Translations under genes and position numbers: made by a program | Notes under the pieces: generated by a model | Databases searched by the model: none | Seen by the model: the letters and a program-made list of their open reading frames with translations, nothing else | What the model was told of the DNA's origin: nothing | NCBI GenBank assembly: GCA_934256595.1 | Contig: CAKQOW010000009.1 | Coordinates: forward strand, 1-53,898 | Direction: 5' to 3' | Length of the DNA stretch: 53,898 nt | From: an uncultured Clostridia bacterium | Lineage (GTDB): Bacteria; Bacillota; Clostridia; Peptostreptococcales; Anaerovoracaceae | Part shown: piece after piece, positions 1-8,406 of the stretch | Position numbering within the stretch: the stretch's first letter is position 1 | Layout of the letters: each line of letters opens with the position of its first letter

Positions 1-57
1 TATACTGATTTCGTAAGATATTAGCAATAGTTTTCATATTAATATTTTACAACAAAA

Positions 58-95
58 CCCCTGAAGTTTGTTGCTTTGGGGGATTGTTTTTTGTT
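58..95 (+). terminator. Rho-independent terminator of an upstream gene
   Basis: A 9-bp stem (CCCCTGAAG, positions 58-66, with CTTTGGGGG, 74-82) closes a 7-base loop and is followed by a T-rich tract. It would end a plus-strand transcript entering from left of the window. Two of the pairs are G-T wobbles. Confidence 0.6.
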
Positions 96-150
96 GTTTT
101 TTCAGTACATAAGCGCACACAAAAAGGGCTTATCGCCCTAACGGTTTGTT

Positions 151-564
151 CCCATTAATGCGACAGCCCTATCTATCCGTTTAGCCAATCTCATTCCAGT
201 GATGCTTCATATGGTTGATGAGTGAAAGATAGCTATGAGGCCTGCAGTAGAGATTTCATATCTGCCAGATAATCTGCAGGACAAACTTGCTGACTGCATC
301 TTCAAAGAAGCTGTTACCCCATCACATGATCAGACAATCAGGATGAGGAAGCTTGATAAAGATGGATTACTAACTGAGGAAGTAATTGATGAGATAATGC
401 ATGAGCTGAAGCCTAATCAGACAGATCGAATATCACTGCCTGAAGAAAAGTTTAAGCAGTATATACCTGAAAATCTGTCAGCTCGTAAGCGTGAAGCTTA
501 TATTCTCAAAGTGCTGCAATATTATGATAAGTATCTTAAGAGACAGAAAGGATTGGAAAGATAA
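151..564 (+). pseudogene. ParB-like protein, truncated, with in-frame stop
   Basis: The protein resembles the C-terminal half of the ParB/Spo0J-like proteins found in clostridial plasmids and integrative elements. From memory of the family, the stretch around AVEISYLPD and the later KPNQ segment are typical. The reading frame continues upstream of the ATG at 235 with family-like residues (IRLANLIP, then HMVDE) but is cut by TGA at 223-225. The N-terminal ParB nuclease/CTP-binding domain is absent from the window. The left limit is approximate. A shortened protein of 109 residues could still start at 235, but there is no convincing ribosome site. It is probably a relic of the element's replication or partition module. 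Confidence 0.6.
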
Positions 565-695
565 TGAAACTTAAGTTAACATACGACGAAGTAAGAGTAT
601 TGGTATTCGCATTAAACGAGCTGAGGAATCAGCTGATACAGAAGAACAGATATACGGATGCGGTGGATGAGTTGTTGATGAAGCTGTGTAAGTAA
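564..695 (+). CDS. Small hypothetical protein, 43 residues
   Basis: The ATG at 564 overlaps the TAA of the ParB-like remnant (TAATG), which suggests translational coupling. The 43-residue product is charged and helical-looking, starting MKLKLTYDEV and ending LLMKLCK, with no signal peptide or membrane segment. It is not recognised beyond being a likely small accessory gene of the mobile element. The upstream gene is broken, so expression is doubtful. Confidence 0.4.
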   Translation: MKLKLTYDEVRVLVFALNELRNQLIQKNRYTDAVDELLMKLCK

Positions 696-796
696 GAAAT
701 TCAGTCATTTTTGCAAGAAATGACTGAATTGAAAGCAAAAATGATGGAATTAAAACGCGAACTCACAACCAAAAATGTGCATATGCCAATTTGAAA

Positions 797-824
797 TTGC
801 CAGAATGGGTAAATATGTTATAAT
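797..824 (+). promoter_or_regulatory. Sigma-A-type promoter for the HTH/restriction-modification genes
   Basis: TTGCCA (797-802) and TATAAT (819-824) are separated by 16 bases. The promoter sits about 40 bases before the regulator's start codon and is the only good promoter seen ahead of the restriction-modification genes. Confidence 0.5.
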
Positions 825-864
825 ACTTACAGGAAAGTGTATTCAGAGCACGAAAGGAAATATT

Positions 865-1053
865 ATGGCAGTTAATTATAACCCCCTCTGGCATTTGCTT
901 ATTGAGAAAGGCATGAAGAAGAAAGGTCTTCGTGAACTTACAGGTATTAGCACTAATACCCTCGCTAAACTTGGCAAGAATCAGGATGTCAGTACTTCAA
1001 TCATTGCAAAGATATGCACAGCATTAGACTGTAATGTTGAGGATGTAATGTAA
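865..1053 (+). CDS. Small Cro/CI-type HTH regulator
   Basis: This 62-residue protein is a single helix-turn-helix domain of the XRE superfamily. The recognition region runs through LRELTGISTNTLAKLGKN, and the C-terminus LDCNVEDVM is typical of short YozG-like regulators. The start at 865 is chosen for the AAAGGAAATATT site just before it; an in-frame upstream ATG at 775 lacks one and would lie in front of the promoter. It sits directly ahead of the methyltransferase, the position of controller (C) proteins in many type II restriction systems, so control of the two genes downstream is plausible. It could also be a general regulator of the mobile element. Confidence 0.75.
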   Translation: MAVNYNPLWHLLIEKGMKKKGLRELTGISTNTLAKLGKNQDVSTSIIAKICTALDCNVEDVM

Positions 1054-1089
1054 TTCGTTCCAGAGAATAAATAATTGAGAGGAATAAAG

Positions 1090-2364
1090 ATGATTGCAGA
1101 TTTAAGAAACTATTATGTTAAGAATACTGAGCAGGCTAAAGAAATTGCAGCGGTATTTTTAAGAGAAAAAATAGATCCTGATTTAGAATATCAATTTGGA
1201 TTACCGGAAGTACATGACCGATATCATGTTTGGAATGTACCCGTAAAGTATAATCAAGATTTGATTGGAACTATCTCTATCGATGCGTTTACTGGAAAAG
1301 TAAACGCATCACTATCTTCAAATATTACTACAATAAAAAAGCGTATATCGACTCCTAAAACTAACGAGAAGAAGCATGAGACTAAAAAAAGAAAAAAGGA
1401 TTATGTCATTTCAGATTTGGGTAATATGATATTAAAAGGACGTGCAGAGTGTGCACTTTCAACCTTACCTGATGAGTCAATAGATATGATATTTACTTCC
1501 CCTCCATACTATAACGCAAGGAAGCAATACTCAGAATATGCCACTTATGATGATTATTTAAAACTAATTAGAAGTGTTATAAGAGAATGTGCGAGAGTTT
1601 TGATAGATGGAAAATTCTTTATAATGAACTCATCCCATGTTCTAGTTCCGCGCGCAAGTAGAAATGAGTCATCTACAAGAATTCCTGTTCCTTTTGATAT
1701 ACATCAAATCTTTATGGAGGAAGGATTTGAGTTTGTTGATGATATTATTTGGCAAAAGCCTGAAGGTGCAGGATGGGCAAGTGGGCGCGGAAGACGTTTT
1801 TCTGCAGACAGAAATCCGATGCAATATAAAGCGGTACCTGTTACAGAATATGTCATGGTTTATAGAAAAAAACCAACTATATTGATAGACTATTATATCC
1901 GAAATCACCCAGATCAGGATATCATTGCACGTTCAAAGATTGAGGATGGCTACGAAAAAACAAACGTGTGGTATATTTCACCCGCAAGGGATAAGCGTCA
2001 TCCCGCAATCTTTCCTAAGGAATTGGCGGAAAAGGTAATAAAATACTATTCCTTTGAAAATGATATAGTTCTTGATCCCTTTGGTGGTATAGGAACAACT
2101 GCAAGAGCTGCTTTTGAAAATAATAGAAGGTTTGTAACAATTGAATGTGATGAGAAATATGTTGAGGCTACAATTAACGATTTGAATCGCTTGAACACAA
2201 TAGTAAAACCTTTGGATTATGATGTAGTCGATTGCACAGCATCGCCAAGTAAATTAATTGAGGATGATATTAATTCCATGATTAAAAAACTACATAATAA
2301 TGGAATCAAAGATGACGAAATACTAGAAGTTCTGAATTCGCTTTGCAAAGGAGATGAAGAGTAG
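1090..2364 (+). CDS. DNA methyltransferase of a type II system (TSPPY, beta class)
   Basis: This is an S-adenosylmethionine-dependent DNA methyltransferase that would protect the host from the adjacent nuclease. The catalytic motif TSPPYYN lies near residue 135 and the cofactor-binding motif DPFGGIGTT near residue 335. This permuted order (catalytic before cofactor motif) is that of beta-class enzymes. TSPPY most often marks N4-cytosine methylation, though some N6-adenine enzymes also carry it. About 110 residues precede the catalytic core, more than usual; they include a lysine-rich linker near residues 90-105 and may form a separate domain. The start at 1090 has AGAGGA upstream. The stop abuts the ATG of the nuclease gene. 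The DNA is visibly richer in A and T than the flanking chromosome, suggesting transfer. Confidence 0.88.
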   Translation: MIADLRNYYVKNTEQAKEIAAVFLREKIDPDLEYQFGLPEVHDRYHVWNVPVKYNQDLIGTISIDAFTGKVNASLSSNITTIKKRISTPKTNEKKHETKKRKKDYVISDLGNMILKGRAECALSTLPDESIDMIFTSPPYYNARKQYSEYATYDDYLKLIRSVIRECARVLIDGKFFIMNSSHVLVPRASRNESSTRIPVPFDIHQIFMEEGFEFVDDIIWQKPEGAGWASGRGRRFSADRNPMQYKAVPVTEYVMVYRKKPTILIDYYIRNHPDQDIIARSKIEDGYEKTNVWYISPARDKRHPAIFPKELAEKVIKYYSFENDIVLDPFGGIGTTARAAFENNRRFVTIECDEKYVEATINDLNRLNTIVKPLDYDVVDCTASPSKLIEDDINSMIKKLHNNGIKDDEILEVLNSLCKGDEE

Positions 2365-3432
2365 ATGAGTATATACGATAAGTATAGCGAAGTAGGCAAG
2401 AACAACATCAAAGCAACACGAGATGATTTTATAGAAGCACTTGGAGACGATAATATCAAGGAAATAATTGTCAAAGTGCTTCTAGGAGGAAATGTAAGAG
2501 ATATTACAGAATTCATTACACAACGTAGGCTCATGAATTCATATGCTGCGTTAATTGAGTTGTTTGCCAATATTACTACCGATCATGATGATGTAGACGA
2601 ATATGCAAATTATGTTACAAATGATTTGCAGCGAGCAAAAGGTGATGAAAAAATCATTGACTTATGGTTGCTTGGCTTAACAAAAAAAGGACTAGATAAT
2701 ATCGTAAGATCAGAAGATAACATTAGAGATTATAAGAGAAAATATACTGATTCAATGAAAGATATCATAACTGACTTTACTGTCAGCTATGGGAATCTTA
2801 CAGGGATCTTAGAGCATGATAATGTTAAACTTGAATTGTCGTGGGATAGATTAATGAGGCTTATGCTTGCAGCTGGTTCACAAACACTAAGTATAAGGGG
2901 CTCTGCAAAATCAATGAACGGTAAGTTATTCGAAAAGTTAGTATTAGGTTCTCTTCTAGTATCTGTTGGTTTTGAATATATACCAGAACCACCTGATACT
3001 ATTGATCCGGGCAAAAGATTGTTTTGGCTCTCACATATGGATGAAAATGAACGTGAAACAGATGCAACCGTAGTCTACGGAGGACAAGCAATTAGTATTG
3101 ATATTGGATTTATTGGTAAAGGAAATCCTGAAATTACACTCGACAAAGTTACAAGATTTGGTTCTTATAAACAGATCGGTGGAATTGATCATGATATGTC
3201 TATAATAATAATTGTCGACACCGTAGCCGATAACAGTGATCTGTTTAATAAAGCTGCTCGTGTTAATGGACATGTTTTTCAAATGAAGAAAGAGGACTGG
3301 ACAATTTCATTTGCAAATCAAATAAAAGAAATATTTGATATAGATAATGAACTCGCCTCTCTTTCTCTAGATGAACTTGAATCATTCTTCTTGGAAACAC
3401 TAAAAGATGTTAACATTAGACGATTCTTGTAA
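2365..3432 (+). CDS. Putative type II restriction endonuclease
   Basis: This 355-residue protein begins immediately after the methyltransferase stop, so the two are co-transcribed and probably coupled. No signal peptide or membrane segment is present. Residues around 230-250 (TDATVVYGGQAISIDIGF) fit a core strand pair of a PD-(D/E)XK-type nuclease fold, but the catalytic triad cannot be assigned by eye. Size, gene order and the partner suggest a CfrBI-like enzyme, a family paired with N4-cytosine methyltransferases. That identification is from memory and unverified. The reading frame is intact although the surrounding element is decayed. The AT-rich codon use matches the methyltransferase gene. 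Confidence 0.65.
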   Translation: MSIYDKYSEVGKNNIKATRDDFIEALGDDNIKEIIVKVLLGGNVRDITEFITQRRLMNSYAALIELFANITTDHDDVDEYANYVTNDLQRAKGDEKIIDLWLLGLTKKGLDNIVRSEDNIRDYKRKYTDSMKDIITDFTVSYGNLTGILEHDNVKLELSWDRLMRLMLAAGSQTLSIRGSAKSMNGKLFEKLVLGSLLVSVGFEYIPEPPDTIDPGKRLFWLSHMDENERETDATVVYGGQAISIDIGFIGKGNPEITLDKVTRFGSYKQIGGIDHDMSIIIIVDTVADNSDLFNKAARVNGHVFQMKKEDWTISFANQIKEIFDIDNELASLSLDELESFFLETLKDVNIRRFL

Positions 3433-3518
3433 TCAAACTTACATCGCCGCCGGGCTTTCAATTCGGGAAGTCAGGCGGCTTTTATATTGCCCGGATTTTG
3501 GGTGGAAAGGAGGTCGCA

Positions 3519-4495
3519 ATGATCCAGAACATTGACAACTTAAGAATCATTACTGGCTCAGAGATTGAGCCCAAGTAAGTCGACTGGATGTGGTATCCGT
3601 ATATTCCTTATGGCAAGATTACGATAGTCCAGGGCGATCCTGGCGAAGGCAAGAGTACTTTCGTCCTCAACTTGGCTGCTATGCTAACAACTGGCACGCC
3701 ACTACCCTACTCGGATGCAGAGTATGAACCAATGAATGTCATCTATCAGAACACTGAAGATGATGCAGAAGATATGGTTGTTCCTCGATTTATTAACGCA
3801 GGCGGAAATCTCAATCGTATCTTTTTTATTGACGAGAGAAATCAGGCACTGAACTTTTCTGACGATAGAATCGGCGAGACGATTAGAAGAACCGGTGCGA
3901 AGCTCATCATATTTGACCCGCTTGCTTCGTATATCGGCGCGGAAATTTCTCTCAATCAGGCCAACGAAGTGCGTGCGCAGATGAACTATCTCATCGATAT
4001 TGCAAAGGCTACAGGCTGCGCTGTCATAGTTGTTGCGCATATGAATAAGATGTCAGGGGCAAAAGCAATGTATCGCACGTCGGGGTCTATCGACATAGTA
4101 GCTTCTGCAAGAAGCTGCCTTTTGGTCGGAACTTCACCTGATGATCCTGCCAAAAGAATCATGGCTGTCCAGAAATCCAACCTGGTTGAGAAAGGAAAAG
4201 CAATCGAGTTCTGCTTCGAGGAGAGCAAGGTTACCTTCCTTCGTCAGCTGGATATGACAGCCGATGAACTCGTGAATAGTTTTCCTTCGGGTAGTAACAG
4301 GAAGAAAACAAAACGCGAGACAGCCAAAGAAGTATTGTTTGAAATGCTGACTGAAGGGCGAAGGCTCAGCGGGACGTGATGAATGCAATGGATGAACTTA
4401 ACATCAGCCCACGTACTATTGACGATGCCAATCGTGAACTCGGGGTGGAATCCAAGAGAGTAAAGGATGGTTGGTTATGGCACCTCGAGTCCTAG
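3519..4495 (+). pseudogene. RepA-like AAA ATPase/helicase, broken by a stop and a frameshift
   Basis: The gene encodes a RecA-fold ATPase of the AAA_25/RepA type found in clostridial integrative elements. The Walker A motif GDPGEGKST follows WYPYIPYGKITIVQ, and IIFDPL is a Walker B-like strand. A good ribosome site (GGAAAGGAGG) precedes the ATG at 3519, but codon 20 is TAA (3576-3578), after which the same frame runs on. The frame then ends at TGA 4377-4379, while the natural C-terminus (DELNISPRTIDDANRELGV) continues from 4379 in another frame to TAG 4493-4495. Two independent lesions make it non-functional. A restart at ATG 3588 would give a 263-residue fragment keeping the Walker motif. 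Confidence 0.75.
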
Positions 4496-4643
4496 CTATG
4501 GCCTCCAGGCAAGAACGCAACATTCCCATAGTGACTGGGAATATATCGGAACTATGCGATGTTGCTTTTGCCTGTGAAGGGGTCAAGGGGAATCCCCTTG
4601 CGAACAACTTATGTAATAAGTGTAGTGAGTTACGCATTCCAGG

Positions 4644-4862
4644 ATGCAGAAGCTGCTTTGCGTGGATCCAGTCAGGATTCCACAGCTTAGCAGCTTCTTT
4701 TCATATGCGGGTCAGGAGTGCAGCCTTTGTGATTACCCGCATCCTGGTGTGCGTATTGCAGGGTATCCCAGCGGGATTGGCAGCGAGGAAGAATGCGTTC
4801 TACGGTATCACTGTGGAATGTTACGTTCTTCCGATTTGCTGCAGGAAGGAGCGAATATATGA
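4644..4862 (+). CDS. Small cysteine-containing hypothetical protein upstream of the relaxase
   Basis: The C-terminal half of this 72-residue ORF reads like real protein (SLCDYPHPGVRIAGYPSGIG, then CVLRYHCGM). Its stop overlaps the MobV start (ATGA, 4859-4862), a layout typical of coupled genes. The N-terminal part and start are uncertain because the DNA between 4496 and about 4690 looks degenerate. It is probably a small accessory protein of the mobile element; its function is unknown. A longer overlapping ORF in another frame (4471-4887) is judged a shadow. Confidence 0.4.
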   Translation: MQKLLCVDPVRIPQLSSFFSYAGQECSLCDYPHPGVRIAGYPSGIGSEEECVLRYHCGMLRSSDLLQEGANI

Positions 4863-5218
4863 AACGCTATGTAATTCTACGAATTGAAAAGTTGAAGCTT
4901 AGTGCCGTCACGAAGATCGGCAACCATCATGAGTGACTGAAGAAAACGTACAAGAGCAATCCGGACATTAATCCGAAGAGGACGCATCTCAATTATCATC
5001 TGAAACAGCCCGAAGGAAAGTACAGACAGCTCGCACTTAAGCGTATCGAAGAGTCGGGCGCGAAGATGAGAAAGAACAGTGTTGTCTTGCAGGACGCTCT
5101 TGTCACTGCATCACCTGAGTGGATTGAAGAGCAGCCTCACGAAGTCCAGGTGGCATACTTCAAGCATGCTTATGAATATTTTGTCGATAAGTTTGGCGAG
5201 GAGAATATCATCTCAGCA
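4859..5218 (+). pseudogene. MobV (Mob_Pre) relaxase, N-terminal fragment with stop
   Basis: This is the start of a MobV-family plasmid recombination/mobilisation relaxase, which nicks the origin of transfer. Recognisable features are the opening MKRYVILRIEKLK, the NHHE segment, NPDINPKRTHLNYHL and the GEENIIS strand. Codon 26 is TGA (4934-4936), where the family normally has a charged residue. After about 120 residues similarity stops abruptly at about 5218, where integrase sequence begins in another frame. Full-length relaxases of this family are several hundred residues, so two thirds or more is deleted, including most of the catalytic metal-binding region. Confidence 0.7.
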
Positions 5219-6245
5219 AGTACGAATACAGAATCACTTACAAGGAGGCCTATGGCAACAGCAGAAGAAAGGCATTCGCATCGATTCGACTATCCCAGAC
5301 CTTGTATAAGCATATTACAAGAGAAGACTGGACATGAACTATGTACAGCTTCAGGGATATCACCGTAGTATGGAGACTCTGAACATTATCAGAAGAAGTT
5401 TCATCGGTGAGATGCCAATACAGAACATTGATAAGGGTCACATCCTCACCTTCCTTAGAAGCATTACGAGATACGCCGATAGCACAATTGAGAAGATTTA
5501 TCTTCAGCTCCAGAAGGCTTTCACTCTGGCGGTTAATAAGAAAATCATCGGTAATAACCTCATGCTGGATGAAGATATCGTAAGGCCAAGATCCAAGAAG
5601 CCTACGAAGGAAGTTGTCAGCCAGACTGACTCAACTCAGGAGCAGCAGAGACTATTCCTTGACACGCTCAACTCACACAAGGTTCCGGCATACAGAAACA
5701 ATTACAAGCAGCAGTTACTGCTCGCCTTAAATACAGGAATGCGTATGGGTGAGATCAATGCGTTGAAGAAGGGAGATATCGACTTCAAGCGCAAAATCAT
5801 CAAGGTCAGAAGAACTATTTCACTCGGTGAGAAGTCTCGCCCATTCCTTAACGACACAACCAAGACTGATGCAGGAAGAAGAGACATTCCATTCACAGAT
5901 GAAGTTGAGAAACTGCTTAGAGAAATAGTCATGGGAAGCAAGACTAATCCAGAAGGACTTCTCTTCTATGACCAGAACAAAATGGGGCTCATCACTACCA
6001 ACCAGGTCAACAGCTTCTTCAATAGAATCTGTGAGAAAGCAGGCCTTGAAGTCAGAGGACAGCATGCTCTGAGACATACCTTCGCAACCAGATGCATTGA
6101 AGCTGGCGTTGAAGCAATAGTTTTGAAAAAGTGGATGGGACATACGGATATTCATGTTACACTAGACACATACGCAGGCGTATTTGACAGTATGCACAAT
6201 AACTCAATCAATAAGCTAAGAGAACATATGATAACAATTGCATAG
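5218..6245 (+). pseudogene. int: Tyrosine recombinase (integrase), frameshifted near the N-terminus
   Basis: This is a phage/ICE-type integrase. An Arm DNA-binding domain-like start (KYEYRITYKEAYG) lies in the frame of 5218, which ends at TGA 5335-5337. The protein resumes in another frame at 5334 and stays open to 6245. The C-terminal catalytic domain keeps the expected Arg (NTGMRMGEINALKKGDID), the HALRHTFATRC box, the GHTDIHVTLDTYAG box and the nucleophilic Tyr. The 303-residue fragment from 5334 therefore has all catalytic motifs but lacks the Arm domain and its own start region. The first residues are lost in the deletion that fused it to the relaxase fragment. Activity is unlikely. Confidence 0.75.
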
Positions 6246-6494
6246 ATAAGGAGCCGATAAGCCTAGTTGTATGGCAAAAATGAGGACGAGTCCAGTAATA
6301 GCAATAAAAAGATTTGCCTATTATTGTGACGTCCTTCGCCGGAATCCATCCCATATAAAACATCAGGAGTGTGTTCTTCTGTGCGTACAGAAATGTAATG
6401 AATCCGGTATAGAAGAAAAATTTACAAAACAAGCAATAAAGATTATAATGGAACTACAAATTGATATCTGACAGAATAAGGTGGTGAATCTAAA

Positions 6495-6695
6495 ATGAAA
6501 CAATCATTTATATCACTTATGTTTTTGATAATTATTCTGGCTGCATTTGGATATTTTATCTCAAAGGCAATGAAGTACAAAACAGAAAGAGAAAAAAGCG
6601 CAATTAAAAAAGGCTTTATTGCATATCTTTTGACAGACAGTCTGTTGATAAGCTGGTTAGTATATAAGAAAAATAATCCCGGTGATCATTTATAA
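6495..6695 (+). CDS. Small membrane protein, 66 residues
   Basis: The AAGGTGGTGAA site precedes the ATG at 6495. The protein has one clear membrane segment (SLMFLIIILAAFGYFI, residues about 7-22), a lysine-rich stretch (KYKTEREKSAIKKG) and a second weak hydrophobic segment (IAYLLTDSLLISWLVY). Not recognised. It lies between the decayed element and the next small membrane ORF, from which it is separated by 65 bases. Confidence 0.5.
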   Translation: MKQSFISLMFLIIILAAFGYFISKAMKYKTEREKSAIKKGFIAYLLTDSLLISWLVYKKNNPGDHL

Positions 6696-6760
6696 GTGTG
6701 AAACAGCTCTGAATTTGGCGAACGGATTTTCTTTGTTATTATCAGCCCGTAGAGACTTCT

Positions 6761-7024
6761 ATGAAAATGATAAACACAATCTATATAATATTGGCAGTTG
6801 CGATTTATGTTTTCTTGATAATTGAATGGTTAAAACCGGTCAGCTCACAAACAATGGTATCAGGAGCAGTAGTGATTTCGGTAATAGAATTGATATGCGT
6901 TACATATGCTGTTAAAAACTATCGCAATATAATAAGCTATATTGCTTGTATTTTTGGAGTTATACCCAGTGTAATAATGCTTTGTGTGTTCTTTATTTGG
7001 ATGATAATGGGGCTGGGCGCATAA
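6761..7024 (+). CDS. Small membrane protein, 87 residues
   Basis: Three hydrophobic segments span the protein (near residues 6-22, 34-50 and 58-80) with few charges between them. No family is recognised. The ribosome site is weak. It follows the 66-residue membrane ORF on the same strand, and both may be leftovers of the adjacent element or a small uncharacterised pair. Confidence 0.4.
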   Translation: MKMINTIYIILAVAIYVFLIIEWLKPVSSQTMVSGAVVISVIELICVTYAVKNYRNIISYIACIFGVIPSVIMLCVFFIWMIMGLGA

Positions 7025-7093
7025 CATTAAGTTCTTTTTACCCCAATGCCATTGCTTCAGTCCGCAGAATCTCAAGGTTACAAATACAAGATA

Positions 7094-7392
7094 TTATCGG
7101 TTCACGCAATTGTATCTGATGCTTTTGCCGGCAGCCGTATCATAACAGCCATCCGTTGCTCCTGGCTGTTTAACACTCTGCCTGATATATATAGGGGTTT
7201 TATTTTCATCACAAAGCTGAATACTGTCATATTTCATATCTGCTTTTATCGTTCCTTCCTTTGAAGCGGTTATTTTAAAGTATACATCGCCCTTCTCATA
7301 ATTATTACATCATTTGCATTCCCTGTCTTCTATAAGTTCACACTCACCATATATGTATGCATAATCCGTTATAATTCCGGTTGATTTTAATT
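7094..7392 (-). pseudogene. Remnant of an unrecognised gene with in-frame TGA
   Basis: On the minus strand a protein-like frame of about 95 codons runs from near 7392 to TAA at 7096-7094. It includes TDYAYIYGECELIEDRECK, then TGA (7312-7310), then CNNYEKGDVYFKITASKEG and further residues to CVNR. No start codon or ribosome site is evident upstream. It looks like the C-terminal part of a secreted or lipoprotein-type domain. The rest of 7025-7484 holds no other recognisable gene. Confidence 0.35.
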
Positions 7393-7484
7393 ATCCATAA
7401 TGCTATTATTAAATACTGGAGTAAGAAAATCATAAAAGCATTTGCTTACAACACAGCATGTGCAAAAAGGAACAGTCAGATCAA

Positions 7485-8237
7485 ATGAAACCAATAATAG
7501 TATTTATCACATATCTCTTAGGAGGAGTAGTCGATGCGGTATGCGGCGGCGGTGGTTTAATAACACTTCCGGTGCTTTTTGCAATAGGAGTTCCTGCTCA
7601 TATTGCCGTAGGTACAAATCAGACCTCAATACTTCCCGGAGTAATTACATCAGTTGTAAAATTCCACAAAAGCGGCAAAATAGATATAAAAAATGCCATA
7701 TATGCAGTACCTTTCGGTCTTGTTGGGGGTTTTGCAGGAGCAAGGCTCAATCTGCTGGTTTCAGAATGGTATCTGCAGGTTATTCTTCTGATACTGATCC
7801 CTGTGCTTGCTGTTTTCTCAGTCCTCAAACCTAATGTCGGCGCAGAAGACAGATCAAAAGAAAACACACGCCGCAGGACAATAATACTGTCAGCAGTAAT
7901 AGGTTTCAGTGTAGGCGCCTACCACGCATTTTACGGCCCTGCCAGCGGCACTTTCTATATGCTGGCTTTTGCAGCGTTCCTGAAATACGATCTGGTTACT
8001 GCCAACGGCAATTCACGTTTTATCACTATGTTTGTCAGCGTCATTTCCAGCCTTACATATGCTTTGTCTGGCTGTGTTCAATGGCTCTATGTGCTGCTTG
8101 CAGTTCCGGGATATGCTCTCGGCAACTATATAGGTGCCTCTCTTGCAATTTCAAAAGGCGCCCGTTTTGTCCGCCCAATGTATTTCGGAATACTGGCACT
8201 GCTGTTTATAAAGCTGATTAAGGATTTAGTATTCTAA
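7485..8237 (+). CDS. TauE/SafE family permease
   Basis: This integral membrane protein of about 250 residues belongs to the TauE/SafE (DUF81) family, whose members export sulfite, sulfoacetate or related organosulfur anions, or import such compounds. The family signature is clear: GGVVDAVCGGGGLITLPVLF near the N-terminus and the repeated second half GFSVGAYHAFYGPASGTFYML. Hydrophobic segments run throughout. The start at 7485 (MKPIIVF) is preferred because AAGGA lies upstream; an in-frame ATG at 7458 has none. It appears monocistronic. The substrate cannot be told from sequence. Confidence 0.85.
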   Translation: MKPIIVFITYLLGGVVDAVCGGGGLITLPVLFAIGVPAHIAVGTNQTSILPGVITSVVKFHKSGKIDIKNAIYAVPFGLVGGFAGARLNLLVSEWYLQVILLILIPVLAVFSVLKPNVGAEDRSKENTRRRTIILSAVIGFSVGAYHAFYGPASGTFYMLAFAAFLKYDLVTANGNSRFITMFVSVISSLTYALSGCVQWLYVLLAVPGYALGNYIGASLAISKGARFVRPMYFGILALLFIKLIKDLVF

Positions 8238-8285
8238 CTATAAATTCCTTAACCAAGGTATTTATGATGTAATACATACAGGTCT

Positions 8286-8367
8286 TATCCGGCCGGGCTA
8301 TACACGAGCATAAACGTGCAAGGATATTTGCGGTAAATCCGCAATATACTTGTGCGGTTTTTTATTG
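8286..8367 (+). terminator. Structured terminator with a competing hairpin
   Basis: CCGCA (8339-8343) pairs with TGCGG (8353-8357) directly before TTTTTT (8358-8363), forming a terminator for the TauE/SafE gene. The same CCGCAA can instead pair with TTGCGG (8328-8333). Upstream, TATCC (8286-8290) and GGATA (8322-8326) enclose a small CACG/CGTG hairpin. The layout resembles an attenuator but follows a gene rather than preceding one. Confidence 0.5.
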
Positions 8368-8406
8368 TCTTAAATGCACAGGTGTCTCAATAGTACTTCG
8401 CAGGAA

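Noticed and set aside
121..140. Short AGGGC/GCCCT hairpin that would be a minus-strand terminator
   Set aside because: It has a T-run in the minus direction, but no minus-strand gene lies upstream of it, and the stem is only five pairs.
4471..4887. Open frame of 138 codons downstream of the RepA-like gene
   Set aside because: It overlaps the real C-terminus of the RepA-like gene and the coupled small ORF/MobV start in other frames, and its composition is unlike a real protein.
6208..6471. Overlapping ORFs on both strands (66 and 74 codons) after the integrase
   Set aside because: Neither has a good ribosome site or recognisable sequence. The stretch may be a degraded membrane gene, but this cannot be supported.
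7305..7320. Selenocysteine codon in the broken minus-strand gene
   Set aside because: No clear hairpin follows the TGA and there is no start codon; a nonsense mutation is the simpler reading, so it is kept only as a question.
8281..8345. Possible ZTP-type riboswitch because of CCGGCCGGGC
   Set aside because: The conserved 5' half of that class is absent, and the element follows rather than precedes a suitable gene.
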